A stretch of DNA of 64,000 nt. It comes from Tricholoma matsutake (Eukaryota; Basidiomycota; Agaricomycetes; Agaricales; Tricholomataceae). Below are positions 34,542 to 46,808 of this stretch, piece by piece. Made by a program: the position numbers and the translations under genes. Positions within the stretch are counted from its first letter, which is position 1, and every line of letters begins with the position of its first letter. The notes beneath the pieces were generated by a model. It was not told where the DNA came from and did not search any database. It saw only the letters and a program-made list of their open reading frames with translations. The stretch lies in assembly GCA_026075535.2 (NCBI GenBank), contig AP026547.1:6076001-6140000 (forward strand). Direction: 5' to 3'.

Positions 34542-37009
34542 GCCTTAGTTGTTTTCATTCATTTGCAGTTGTTCAGGTGGTTGTTCAGGTGGTGTAGGTG
34601 ACACAGCGCGGTTGGTTTGTGGTCGTGGGAAGTTTTCTGGTAAGTAGTGTCACTTTTGTTTTTGGGAGCACAAATAAGACCATATGGTCCGTGCGCAGCC
34701 AGAGGGTATATAAGCACTCACCAAACAACTTCTTCTTCCCTGGGCTCGTCCCATTGCACGTAAATGTAGTAATAATTAATGCTCTCATTAGTTATTTTTT
34801 CTTACTATCTATGTACATATGTAGGACCATTTATATACTATAAAAACTGGTTGCAACTGATTGCAACCGGTTTTATAATGGTTTTTCATATATTCTTGAA
34901 GTAGGGCAACCGGCAACCCAACCGGCCTTGGAAGTGGGCAACTGCAACCGACGGTCTGGTTGCAATTGGTTGGGTTGGGTTTGGTTGCAGTCATTTTTTC
35001 GGTCCAGCCAACCGGACCTTCAAACACTAGTCATAAGCTTTCATTTTTCTGGCCATATGAAATTGCCAGGATGGTTTTTGTCAATAATAGCTGTGCATTT
35101 GAGTGTATATTGGGGAGAAGGGACAAACGATGGGGGGTGAGGATTGAGTTTTGGCATTTTCTCGAGGGGGCCACCAGTGATTGTTCGAATGATGTGAAAT
35201 TGATCAGGTAGTTCAGTAATAACTGGTCAAACTTTCTGTGCGACTGGTTTGTATTTCTTCTCCAAGGCTGTGAAGATTGGGTATATAGAGTTGGTTGATG
35301 AGATGTGGGGAGGGGAAATGATAGCGGAGTCGTGCATAGAGGTGGCTGTCGAGGCTGATAAAGACGTTGCATACTGGCGGCTAGCCATTAAATATAAGTT
35401 CACAAGAATCAAGGAAAAGGAAAGGGTGTTCGAAGAGTTCAAGGAGTCAATATCAGGAATATTGACAGTGTACTTGATAGTTATAGAGGAATTAGAATGA
35501 TCAAAAGAAATAATGAGGCCGCACTGGTTATTCTCCGAGATTTTATCCTCTAGTTGTGAAAATCCTCGTGAACTACTCTTCTTTGATGATTAGATCGGGG
35601 AATAGTCGGAATAGTGCAGGATCATGTTGAGTTCGGATCGAAAATAGTTATCATTTGTGCTTCATTTCAATAATTCTTTACCGTACTCTCTGTGAGAACA
35701 TTGAATGGTCATCCAAGCAGAATGTTGTAGGCTGGATCACGGATAATGTGTATTTGCATGTAGAGGGTGATGCTACCGACTTCACAAGGTACGTTCCTTG
35801 CTAAACCTAGACTCTGGTCAATACCACCGTTAGCCGATTGTAGAGGGATGTGTATCGATGGATCATATGCAAGACCGAGTTCGTGACAAACTTCTTCCGA
35901 CATTGCAATGATCGATGAACCTGGATCGGCTACGCTTTCAACTGGATTTCTGCCGTTGACGTTCATAATAACTGATCTAATAGAGTGTGATTCCTTGGCT
36001 GCGATGAAAGGTTCAGGTATTTCTCCAGGGTGAAGACTGCTAATATAGGTTTCGTAAGGGTTGTCAATTATGAAAATGTCATCATGAAGGAGATTTGTAG
36101 CGTTATTTCCTTTGGGTTGCTGGATATGACATGCAGTGACCTGTTCCTTCCATTTTGTATGAACTTCGGGCGATAATGAAAGTAATTCTTTGGGAGTTAG
36201 AGTGATAATCGGGGTTTTCATCGATCGGGTGAAGACATCTTCAGTCATTTTGTCCTTTTGAATGGGGGCTTGGGTATGGTATGATGGGCCATCTTTTGCT
36301 TTTCCTGTTGATGCGAAGTTGCATTCATGGGGAGGTAGGTATGAGTTTTCTTTAGCGCTGTTGTAGGGATGTATTACCAGTTGCGATGGTTTCTCGGAGG
36401 TCGTAGATTGTGCCGAATTCAAATTAGGTAGGTTGGTTGCTGTGGACGATATTGGTGGTTGTGGGACAAATCGTTTGACTGGTGCAGGGATCGAGGGCCA
36501 TGAGGTAGGAACTGTTGGCACATTCGGATCAGTTCATGCAAAAGGTCTACCACTTCGCAAAGCATATATCTCTTGTTCAAGTTGTGCAATACAATCTTTG
36601 GCCATTGTGGATAGGTCGGTAATTTGGTAGACACCTCTGGATAGCATTGAAGAAACTGTCAAAGGTGCAATATTATACATTAGCAAAGGGGTAACATTAG
36701 ATGGGGGGTTTTGTTGAGTCCATTCATCAATCCTGTCCTTGATAAAATGACTGGGGATGCTTCAAGGAGTGAATTGACCATTTGGGAGAACGATTTTGCC
36801 TTCAGTGTTCTTCTTACACTTTCCTGTGTTGATATATGACTGGCAAACCAAGCAATCACTAATGAAATGTCCTGTAAGCCCACAAAAGATGCAAACTAAA
36901 GTTTCAAGCTGGTCCAAACAAAATCCACTGTTAGGTCAAGTAGTGTTCATGGTCTTTGAACCTGCTAAAGTGGTTACGAGAGTGGCTGCAAATTTCTCGA
37001 TACCACATC

Positions 37010-40000
37010 TCTAAAAACTGCCCAAATGGGCTCCCCGATGCAGCTACCTACACTGGCCTTATCAGCCATCCCCTTCATCCACCCCCACCCACCACAAACG
37101 TCCTGAACACCACCACTGCCACCTCCACTGTGCCCACCGCAGGTCCTAGCTCAGGAGCCTCATCATTGCGCAGCTGAAACTGAACACATCCCATCACTGC
37201 TGTCGGTTCATGGGCAGATGACACTGCTGCTACCTTCCCTGCAGCGTCATCTGCTCTGGGGGATGGGTCAGACACTGAGGATGAATACAATGATGATGTG
37301 AGTGCTCCCTTCCAATCCCCACACCTCTGGTGGAGGGCCTGCATCAGTGGGCCTAACACAACCATTCCTGTTACTGTACCGATGCTGCTAGACAACGGAG
37401 CTCATGTTGTACTTATCCACACAGACCTAGTTACCAAGCTTGGTCTCCATTGCCGCCTGCTGCCTGAACCAGAAACCGTAGATGTCACTGTCAAATCTTC
37501 AGAGTCACTGTCCTGAACAACCCTCACCAAATATGTTAAGCTTTCTGTAACATCCCAAGATGGACAATGGACTTCTCGCACTGTACGTGCCCTTGTTGCC
37601 CCGCACCTCTGCACTTCTATTATACTTGGACTACCATTCTTATTGCATAACTTCATAGTAACTGACCACTCTGCACGCACCTGTATAGACAAACATAATA
37701 ATTATGATCTGTTAAATCCTGAATGTGTGCCATTGCCGAAACGAGTCAAACCGAAATTGAAAGAACAGCTTAAACAAGTTTGAGCTCACTGTAAACTAAT
37801 GCTAGCAGAACTCAAATATGTGCTATGTGCTCGACGATGATTGATGTCATCTCATTACATCAAGCCCATGGACATTGTGGGCGCAATCAACCAATGTGTC
37901 GAAATGCTCACACACCTCACGGAACTGATGCACCACAAAGACCTACTGAAAGCTGAGTTTCATGAAATTTTTGAGCCAATACTGCACATCAATGAACTGC
38001 CAACAGATGTACAAGCACATATCAAACTGAAAAATGCCGAGCAGACCATCAAGATGAGAACGTACCAATGCCCCCGGAAATTCCATGAAGCTTGGGGTAC
38101 CTTGATACAAAAACATCTGGATGCTGGACGAATCAGGCCATCCTCATGATCATGGGCATCCCCTGCCTTCATTATCCCAAAGGAAGACCCCACTGTACTT
38201 CCACGCTGGGTGAATGACTACAGGCAATTGAATGCAAATACAGTCATCAACTCCCACCCTCTACCGTGGGTGGACGATATCTTGAACGACTGTGCAAAAG
38301 GGAAAATCTGGGCAACCATTGATATGGCTGATAGTTTTTTCCAGACTAAGATGCACCCAGACGACATACCCTTGACTGCAGTCTCCACACCGTTCAGCCT
38401 GTATGAATGGCTCGTTATGCCTATGGGTCTCCGAAATGTGCCCACGATCCACCAACGCCGGGTGGCTGTCACGCTTCAAGAATACATTGGCAAGATCTGC
38501 CATGTCTATCTGGACGATATTGTCATTTGGTCAAACATCATCAATGAGCACCACCACAATGTGCGAACCATCCTGACAGCTCTTTGGGCTGCCCGACTGT
38601 ACTGTAACCCTAAGAAAACATGCATGTACTGTGCATCAATCGATTTCCTAGGACACCACATCTCCATAAATGGTATTGAAGCAGACTCACAAAAAGTGGA
38701 CCGCATCCTGTCATGGCCACAACCATGATCTGCCACAGATGTCCGATGTTTTCTGGGACCTTGCATCCTTCCTGCCAAACCTGGCTACACACACTGCAAT
38801 GCTGACACCACTGACCACCGCAGAAGCGAACCACTCATTCCCAACATGGACAGGTGAGCACCAGTTCACTTTTGAGGCCATCAAGGCCATCAAGGCCACG
38901 ACTGCCTAACAACCATTGACCACTCTGACACCACCAAAAAGATCTTTGTTACCACTGATGCCAGTGATTTCCGATCTGGAGCTGTACTGTCATTCAGAGA
39001 AACATGGGAAACAGCCCGTCCCATCGCGTTCGATTCCATGACATTCAAAGGCGCTGAGCTCAACTACCCAGTTCATGAAAAGGAAATGCTAGCTATCATT
39101 CGTCCATTGTGAAAATGGCGAGCAGACCTTGTGGGCTCGCTCTTCACCATCTTCACTGACCACAAGATGCTTGAAAGCTTTGATACCCAGCCCAACTTAT
39201 CACAGCGTCAGGCACACTGGATGGAGTTCATGTCACAATTTGATGCTAGAATTGTGTACATCAAGGGAGGAGAGAACACTGTTGCAGATGCACTCTCCTG
39301 ACTGCCGGTCAATCTCTGTACCTCTAGTGAATCTGCTATACTGTCTGTGAAATCTCCATATGAATTCTGCCCAGACGACGACAAGGAGAACTCTGTAACT
39401 GTGAATGCTATCCTCCTGGCAACACTGCTATCATCAGTGGATATGATACCGACCCCTGGTGCAAGAAACTGTGCAGTGCAGCAACTGGCATGCCCATCGT
39501 TCAGGAAAAAGAACACCTCATGTTCATCGTAGAACAACTTGTTATACCTGCAGCTGGCAGCATACAGGAATCCTTGTTCCAGCTCGCACATGACACACTG
39601 GGACACTTCAGTTTCGAAAAATCTTATGGTTCCTTGCATAACTCTTACTACTGGCTGAATATGCGAAGAGACCTTGAGACTGCATATGTTCCCAGCTGCT
39701 CTGACTGCCAAAGAAATAAATCGAAGACATCTAAACCTGCAAGGCCTCTGCATCCATTACCCATTCCAGACCAACATGGGGACTCTGTCGCAATGGATTT
39801 CATCAGACCATTACCGGAAGACAATGGATTTAACTGCATCTTAACAATGACAGACCACCTCAATGCTGATATCCAGATCATTCCAACCAGGACAGATATC
39901 ACAGCGACCGATCTCGCAGCCATCTTCTTTGATCGGTGGTACTGGGAGAATGGATTACCACTAGAGATCATCTCCAACCGCGACAAGCTCTTCATGTCGA

Positions 40001-40871
40001 AATTCTGGGCAGTGTTACACAAGCTAACAGGCATCAAACTAAAGATGTCCTCAGCATACCACCTGCAAACAGACAGCGCTAGCAAATGAACAAACAAGAC
40101 TGTTAACCAAGCACTACGGTATCATGTAGCCCAAAATCAGAAAGGATGGGCACAAGCGTTGCCACGCATACGTTTTGATCTCATGAACACCATGAACAAA
40201 TTGACTGGCTTCTCGCCTTTCCAATTGTGACTTGGGTGAAGCCCACGTCTGATTCCTCCCTTACTTACCCTGGTTGTACCCACCCCGCCCGAGGAAACAC
40301 AGGCATGGGAACTGATTGACAAACTCCATCTGGATGTATTAGAAGCACAACCTACTGAAAGCGAAGATCTCTCAAGCTGCTTATGTGAACCTCACCCGTG
40401 GACCTGACTTTGAACTGGACATCGGGGACCACGTGATGCTGTCCACCAAGAATTGTCGACAACAGTACACTTAAAAAGGTGAGAAACAAGTAGCTAAATT
40501 TATGCCCAGGTTTGATGGCCCATACATACATCATTGCGGACATCAACCATGATGCCTCGACGGTAATGCTGAATTTGCCTGCTACGTCGAAACTGTGTCC
40601 AACATATCACACATCCAAAATCCTACCATACAATGAAAATGACTGCACCCTTTTCCCTTCACGAGAACTTGCTCGACCGGGCTCGATCATCACAGAAAAT
40701 GGAGTAGAAGAATACTATGTGGACAAGATAATCGACGCACGCAAACATGGACGAGGAATGCAATACCTCGTTCGATGGCTTGGTTATGGGCCTGAAGAAG
40801 ACAAATGGCTTGCAGGATCGGAACTCATGGGCAACACGGCACTCGATGAGGGGTTGGCAGGACCAAGGTGA
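37010..40871 (+). pseudogene. Chromovirus (Ty3/gypsy) gag-pol, 5'-truncated and broken
   Basis: Starts inside gag (YHISKNCPNGLPD). Protease-like VPMLLDNGAHVVLIH (37380), RT (37900-38730) with WVNDYRQLNANTV, FFQTKMHPDDIPLTAV and YLDDIVIWS, RNase H (38940-39300) with TDASDFRSGAVLSF, integrase (39540-40250) with an HHCC-like start (HDTLGHFSFEKS, CSDCQRNKS) and VAMDF, and a C-terminal chromodomain (40700-40830, EYYVDKIIDARKHGRGM). TGA replaces expected Arg at 38147, about 39115, 39299, 40087 and others; a small deletion with frameshift lies near 38760. Chromodomains direct integration to heterochromatin in this group. The 5' LTR is absent; the truncation abuts the minus-strand gypsy. Confidence 0.92.
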
Positions 40872-41028
40872 TGGTGTCATGTTCTGTTCACTTTCACCAT
40901 GTCCCTGCCAATGGTAGCTTTTCCCTACAGGGTTTTTAATGCACCCGACGAGCAGTTTTATGGTACTTATACTTTTTTCCTCTCTGGTTGATTGCAGATG
41001 ATACAGAATTCTTCAGAGGGGGGGAGGG

Positions 41029-41260
41029 TGTAATCCTGATGATTACTCATCCGATGCTCATATTTGCATATCTGTCATTTTCCCCATATATATATACTTA
41101 CAGCTCAAGATCAGATTCCTTCTTCCTTTTTTCTCCCATTTATGTTCACCTCCATTCACTATTGTACCTTGCCCTTAGACTCTCACTCCACTATATATCC
41201 TGATCCTATTCTGTGTTGTCAGACTCAGTGAAGCTTAACTCTATCTGAGGTAAGCTTACA
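41029..41260 (+). repeat. Chromovirus 3' LTR
   Basis: Begins TGTAATCCTGATGATTAC right after a G-rich tract (GAGGGGGGGGAGGG, 41015-41028) and contains CCATATATATATACTTACAG, a TATA-like site. The end at AAGCTTACA is inferred from the TG...CA rule, because no 5' LTR is present for comparison. Confidence 0.65.
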
Positions 41261-41339
41261 ACGACTCAATATATTGCATCTAAACTAACTATGTATATTT
41301 TGAACAAAAAATAAGAGACAAAGATAAGAAAAATTACCT

Positions 41340-41372
41340 GGGCCCAAATGACTCTAGTTGTCATTTGGGCCC
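41340..41372. repeat. Third CCCAAAY-CTAG-RTTTGGG hairpin
   Basis: 13-bp arms (GGGCCCAAATGAC / GTCATTTGGGCCC) around TCTAGTT, again following A-rich sequence and followed by TGTCCT-type low-complexity DNA. This matches the arrangement inside the hAT element at 34.3 kb. Confidence 0.85.
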
Positions 41373-41675
41373 ATGAACAGTTGCTTGGGGGTGGGCAGTG
41401 TATTGTTCCTGTTGTTGTTGTCATCTTCGTTGTCATGGCCGTGGTCTTATCATCTGTGTTCCCTGTTGTTTGCTCCTTGTCCCAGTCATCCCCTTCGTCC
41501 CTGGCTGGTCCTGGTGCCCGTCATTCCTATTGTCCCTGCCATTGTCATCCTCATTGTCCTTGCTGTCCCCATTGCCCTGGTCCTGGTCCTCCTCGGTGTT
41601 GTCATCCTCGTGCCTGTCATCCCTGGTCCTGGCATCATCTCGTCTTCCAGTCGTTGTCCCCATTGTCCCATTCTT
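41373..41675. repeat. TGTCCT/CATTGTC-type low-complexity repeat, left half
   Basis: Degenerate short units (GTCATCCTC, ATTGTCCCTG) without stable frame. The same kind of sequence resumes at 47184-47600 on the other side of copia-2, showing that copia-2 inserted into it. Confidence 0.7.
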
Positions 41676-41680
41676 GGCAG

Positions 41681-42050
41681 TGTAGAAAGTCAATCCTAGT
41701 GTATACAAGAATAAACTCAGTCATTGTATAAGTGACTCTATTCATAATTACTGTACCTAGCATATACAAGAATAAACTATAGGTACAGTAAGTAATCGTT
41801 CTCAACTAAGTAATAATATCGTTACTCACCTCAGTCATTGTATAAGTGACTGAGGTGGTCATACAACTATCTACTGTATATAAGTATCCTGTTAGACAAA
41901 GGAAAGAGTATCATAAAGGTATCCACTGTGTGGATCCGTACACGCATCTCAAAGGGGGCACGCTAAATATAGCAGCTGCATCAAAAAACATGCTGACATC
42001 TGTATTTGGTAATATGGTGTTCACAGACACTCACAGTGTATTTCTCAACA
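41681..42050 (-). repeat. copia-2 3' LTR
   Basis: 370 bp, reads TGTTGAGAAA...CTTTCTACA on the minus strand. Compared with the other LTR there are no indels, and all 13 variable sites are explained by CpG change. Confidence 0.96.
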
Positions 42051-42074
42051 CTCCTCCTCACCGTGAAAATCTGG

Positions 42075-45000
42075 TTACCGAAGTCCCAGGAAATTGCAGA
42101 GGTAAGTGAATTGTTCGATGTCCAGAGCTTTTGTGAATAGGTCTGCAGTGTTCTCGTGGGTATTGACATATGTGAGTTGCAGTTCGTTCGATTGGACGTG
42201 TTCGTGCAGGAAATGGTATTTTATGTCGATGTGTTTGACGCAGGAATGGAGAAGAGGATCTTCAGACAAGGACTTTGTTGCAGAATTATCGCAGTGAATT
42301 ATGGTAGGGAGCGATTGTTGATGGTCAATGGATTTGAGTAGTGCTCGTAACCAAATACACTCTTTGGCCATTTTGAAAGCTGCAACATATTCTGCTTCAC
42401 ACGATGAAGTTGCAACAACCTTCTGTTTCCGTGCTGTCCAGGAAATGGTGCCAGAACCTAGGGAGCAAACATAACCACCAATGCTACGGCGTGTGTCAAG
42501 GCAGTTTGCCCAGTCGGAGTCGCTGAATGCTTGAAGGTTGATAGGGTGATCGCCTCCAAGGTAAAGTTTGAGATCTTTTGTACCCTTGAGGTAACGCACC
42601 AGTCTGATAGCCATGCCCCAATGTTCAAAAGAATAACAATCGAGGTATTGGGAAAGTTATTGAACTGCGTAGGAAATGTCGGGACGGGTTGATATGGCAA
42701 GATAAAGTAAACATCTGACCAATGATCGGTATGGAAGTTTATTGAGTTGATGTTGATCCTCCAAGGACATAGTTTGTCGATTCGAGCATCATAATTTGGA
42801 ACCTGGCTCTAGGGGTGTCGATATGGGGTGAGCGTCCTTTTGGCCAAACTGTTCAATTATTTTATCAATCAAAGCAGTCTGTGAGAGTGCAATGGTTTGA
42901 GTGGCTTTATCCCAGGTGACGGCAATTCCAACAATGAAACGTGCCATGCCCAACTCCAAAATCGTCCATACTTGTCTCATCTGGTCTTTGAAGCATTCAT
43001 TTTCATCTTTTGAATCTGCAATAGACAGATAATCGTCAACATGGATGGCTGCAATAATAATACCCAAGTCAGATTTTCAGTAATAAATGCAAGACTTGCA
43101 TGACAGGTGGGTGAATCCCCATTCGATCATCTGGGCATTAAGCGTCTGGTTCCAAATGCACCTGCTCTGCTTCATGCCATACAAACCGCGTTGGAGCTGC
43201 CATACCCAGTCTTCCTTCCCTGACTCTTCAAAACCTATGGGTTGTTGCATGTATTGTACCTCGTCATCCGGTAGTAGTCCATAAAGAAATGTGGTCTTCA
43301 CATCTATCTGTTGTGCATCCCAACTGAGAGAAGCTGCTAAATGTAAGAGTATTCTCCATGATTCCATGCGCGCAGTCGGTGAGGTAGTCTTGGTATAGTC
43401 CTTGCCGTAAATCTGTTCGAAACCTTTGAAAATGAGGCATACTTTCCACCTTACGGCCTTCCTGGTCTCATCCTGCTTGATATGGAAAACTGGTTTCCCC
43501 TTTTGGATGCATTTCCCTTGTGGTATGTCATTCTGGGGAATGAGCTTGTAGATGCCCATGTCTTTCAGGGATTTCAGTTCCTTCACATATCCCTCTCTCC
43601 ATCGTTCTGCATCAATCAAATTCTTAGCCTCCTCCCATGTTCTGGGGTCGTCCTCGAATTGAAGAGATTCGGGATCAAAATCTGCCATTTCCGAGATCAG
43701 AGCATGGAATTGATGCGCCTGATCACTGAGATCAAGGTTGCCAAGTGATTGACATAATTCTGCAATGACATCACAATCATGATCAATCACTGGATCTGGA
43801 TTGGCTGTTCGGGCAGCCACTGTCGCCGCCCTATGTTCCCATCATGCTTCTTTAACTCGGGCCATGCTCTCTCGAGATTATTGAACAGCTGCTGTGGTTC
43901 TAGTGATAGCTAGTCCACCATTTGGATTCTTTTCTGTGGGGGTGATGATGCGAGATGAACGGCGGGGTACGGGTTGAGGCGGCGGTAAGTGCTGTTCATT
44001 TAAATCACTGGTAACCTCATTGCTTGAATTGTTATTGATGGGTGGTTCATCATCATCATTGTTATCCAGGATTAAAGGATTGTGATTAGATCTCTCATCC
44101 CTGGGTTGATTGATATCTGTATTATCCCCTGGGATAGTGGGCACAGGTGGTGAGTGGCCATCGTGACTTTCAAGAAACCAAACATGGTAAGAACTGTGGA
44201 TTTTATGTGTCGCACGATTATAGCATCGATAAGATTTGGATTTCGGATCATACCCTACCAGTACACATTCGATGGAGCATTCAAAGATTTTCGGGTTGTC
44301 CTTTTTGGGTATGAGTACAAAGGTGTGACACCCGATTTCTCGTAGATATGAGTAGTCAGGTTTTCGTTCAAACCATAGTTCCCAAGGGGTAAATCCCTGC
44401 AGAGAATGGGTAGTAGTTTTGGCATGCAAATGAGATGCCGTGAGATAAAATTTGTCCCACAAATAAGCAGGTAAACCTGAATAGATCCGCATTGTATGGG
44501 CTTTAGCCATCAATGTACAATGCATGTGTTCGATGCATCCAATATGCATGGAGGTGTGGGGAGCAGTGAAACGATGATCGGTTCCCCGGGTCTTCAGCCA
44601 AGCTTCCATTTCGTGTGACTTCAACTCTCCATTGTCAGTGATGTAAGTTCCAACTTTGAGTCCGGTCTCAGCTTCTCGGGCAAGTTCCCAAGCTTTTAAT
44701 TCAGGAAACGAATCATCTTTGTTGCAGAGGGGTATTGACCAAGGAAAGGAAGTATAGTCGTCAACAATATCCATTACGTATGAATTCCCAGTACGAGACT
44801 GCATGGCATGTGGCCCCGATAAATCTACCCATACCTTCTCCAACTTCCTAGTTGCTCTATGGCCAGGTCCCTCCTCATGTTTCTTTGGAATAGGCATTTT
44901 CATCTGTTTTCCAAGAACACAAGATTCACATTTGGGTGGTTTTAAGGTGGATGTAACGGGCGCACCTGTGAGTGTCCCCTTCTTGGCCATGTCCCAGAGG

Positions 45001-46655
45001 GATTGGTAATTCGTGTGGCCAAGGCAACAATGCCATGTCTCCAAAGTAGGCAATTTGTGCATGGTGAAAGCGTGGTTGGCAGCGACAGCATGGAGATCGA
45101 GTGAGTATAGTTTCTTGGATAACCGTGATCCACGTGCTATGAAAACACCAGTGGATTTATCCATGATCCAGCACCCTAGGTTATCAAAATGTGTTACCAC
45201 ATTCGAATTGTCTGCCAACATGCCCACGGAAATAAGGCGGACTGCCAAATGTGGGATGTAGAGCGCATTACATAAGGTGATTGATGCACCCCGCGCTATC
45301 CTGAGTTTGATGTCACCAATGCCGATGGCGGCAATGGAAGTGCCCCCCACACCTTTGACAGAATGCAGTTGTGTTGGGCAAAGAGTGATGAAGTTGCCTT
45401 TGTTAGGGGAAATGTGTACAGTCGCCCCTGAATCCACAATGAATGGGTAGTTGTCCAGGGAAAGTTGGGATCGGCCAGTCTGATTGAGTGGTTCAATGGT
45501 GAGTACATCTTCGGCAGATGCAGAGGTGTACTGATTCCAGTCAACAGTGACAGTTGCCTCCTCCTCAATGACAACCCACCCTTTGTATTCCACTTCATTG
45601 ATAGTGGCAGTAGGAATGGGATCGCAAGCTAAACCAGTGAACTCCGGGCACAAAATAGGGGATGGATTAGTCTCAGAATCGATCATGACTGTAAATGCCT
45701 GCCCATTGACATCCTTCACTGTGACCGGGATTCTGGAGGTGTGGGACACCGATGATTTCTTCTCGAGTGCTAATTTATGGGCGGCTTTAGATTCCTCGAT
45801 TGTTTTTCCTGCCATACCCCCCCCAGCCTTAATACAGTACTCCGTCGTGTGCCCAGTCTTCTTACAAACTGGGTTCCCACAAGTAGGGATGTTCGATGAT
45901 TTTGTAGGCTTGGCACAAGCAGTGAGCGCAACATGGGAATGTGAGTTGTTGCATTGGTCATTTTTGAGTAGGGATTGTTCGTTCTCCAGGAACAAACAGA
46001 TGTCCTTTGACCCATATGGAGAGGCGGCTGTGGAAGCGGCGATGTCACGGGAAATAATGGAATGCGCATGTGGGAAATTATCGCTGAGGGAATTAAGGAG
46101 GGTGATACAACAAAGGAGGTCGGCTTTGATGTTGCCCATGGCAAATGCATGTTCAATGAGGGTGCAGATCTTCTCCGCGGTTTTGGGGAGCGGGATGTCC
46201 TTTGTGCATTGTATGGAAAGTGCCTGTTGTAATAGCTGGACCTGATGGACGGGACCCTCTTTTTGATGACAATCTTGAAGAGTCTTCCAGTTGACTTCGG
46301 GACCTTTCATGATGTCGATAAAGGGGTGTTCGGAGGGAGAAATGCTAGAAGCAATGAAAGCATACGCGAGGTGGGAATTGGCTTTCCAGTTCGCGAGGGC
46401 ACGTGTTTCAGTAGATGTGGGCGAAGAAATATCGCCAGTAACATATTCATAAAGATCGTTCAAGGAAAGAGCAATAGTGATTTCCTCACACCATTCTTTG
46501 TAGTTAGATTTGAGCTTGTCTAGCTTCTCTCCAGAATATTGAACTGATAGTTTGATGAGGGAGATGGAAGGCGGGCTGGATTCGGTAGTCATGGTAATAA
46601 TTTCCGAGGAGAAAGTACAGGGGGGGGTAGCAAGCCAGGGGGTGTCGAAAGACAA
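42075..46655 (-). pseudogene. copia-2 gag-pol polyprotein
   Basis: The 46655-43878 frame holds gag (LDKLKSNYKEWCEEITIAL), a Cys-His knuckle-like CGNPVCKKTGHTTEYC, protease (PFIVDSGATVHISPNKG, an intact DSGA), GAG-preintegrase (ETWHCCLGHTNYQSLWDMA) and integrase (WVDLSGPHAM, YVMDIVDDYTSF, ITDNGELKSHEMEAWL). After a TAA and a TGA (Arg site) the RT frame 43820-43077 follows (GKPVFHIKQDE, YGLLPDDEVQYMQQP, RGLYGMKQSRCIWNQTL), then HVDDYLSIAD (43000), and RNase H 42614-42075 (ATSSCEAEYVAAF, ENTADLFTKALD). Other stops lie at 43077, 42787 and 42660. Not functional as one polyprotein. Confidence 0.95.
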
Positions 46656-46797
46656 AGGTAAGAAGGGGGGGCGTGTCGAGAATCCTGATTCCGTTAAGTC
46701 ATGATCCGAGATCTAAGCGATCGGACCAATCAAAGGATGACGTAGTAGCATCGAGTGGCTAGGAGATTTTCTACTGTCGATCAAATGTGATGGGAGT

Positions 46798-46808
46798 GGC
46801 CCATAACC
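46798..46808 (-). promoter_or_regulatory. copia-2 primer-binding site
   Basis: GGTTATGGGCC on the minus strand directly after the upstream LTR. The same 11 bases are used by copia-1, although their LTRs are unrelated in length and sequence. Fits half-tRNA priming from initiator Met tRNA. Confidence 0.7.

Larger units (their letters stand above)
33361..35029. mobile_element. Non-autonomous hAT transposon, 1,669 bp
   Basis: Perfect 16-bp terminal inverted repeats (TAGTGTTTGAAGGTCC) and a perfect 8-bp target-site duplication GTCATAAG (33353-33360 and 35030-35037) in gypsy pol. Removing the element and one duplication restores the gypsy reading through KAYDDFIQNHK. Subterminal zones are full of GGTTGCAACC/GACCAGTT-type short repeats, as is usual for hAT transposase binding. 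The interior is pyrimidine-rich with five hairpins and encodes no transposase. Confidence 0.93.
32346..36955 (-). pseudogene. Ty3/gypsy gag-protease-RT part, interrupted by a hAT element
   Basis: Reading leftwards: zinc knuckle CIFCGLTGHFISDC (about 36890); linker with a TGA for Arg at about 36533; protease with VADPGSSIIAMSEEVCHEL (about 35930) and LLG at 35709; linker to 35040; hAT insertion 33361-35029; RT from KAYDD/FIQNHKMGF through YRSRWFCIAKKDTKSLRIVHSLEP (33100), GMLDLYVAFNER (32960), a stretch with YIDD-type sequence altered near 32770, and the connection FLGTIGVCRIFIRNF (32450) to KFRPKQARAIE. RNase H and integrase do not follow. The missing part matches the plus-strand fragment at 29322-31340. 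Confidence 0.85.

Noticed and set aside
41348..41731. Val/Leu/Ser-rich open frames in three phases at 41.3-41.7 kb and similar ones at 33.7-34.2 and 47.1-47.6 kb
   Set aside because: They are open in several frames and both strands because of TGTCC-type low-complexity DNA; no conserved domain.
43878..46655. Long 925-codon open frame as a functional host gene
   Set aside because: Domains (gag, DSGA protease, integrase) and the enclosing LTRs show it is part of copia-2.
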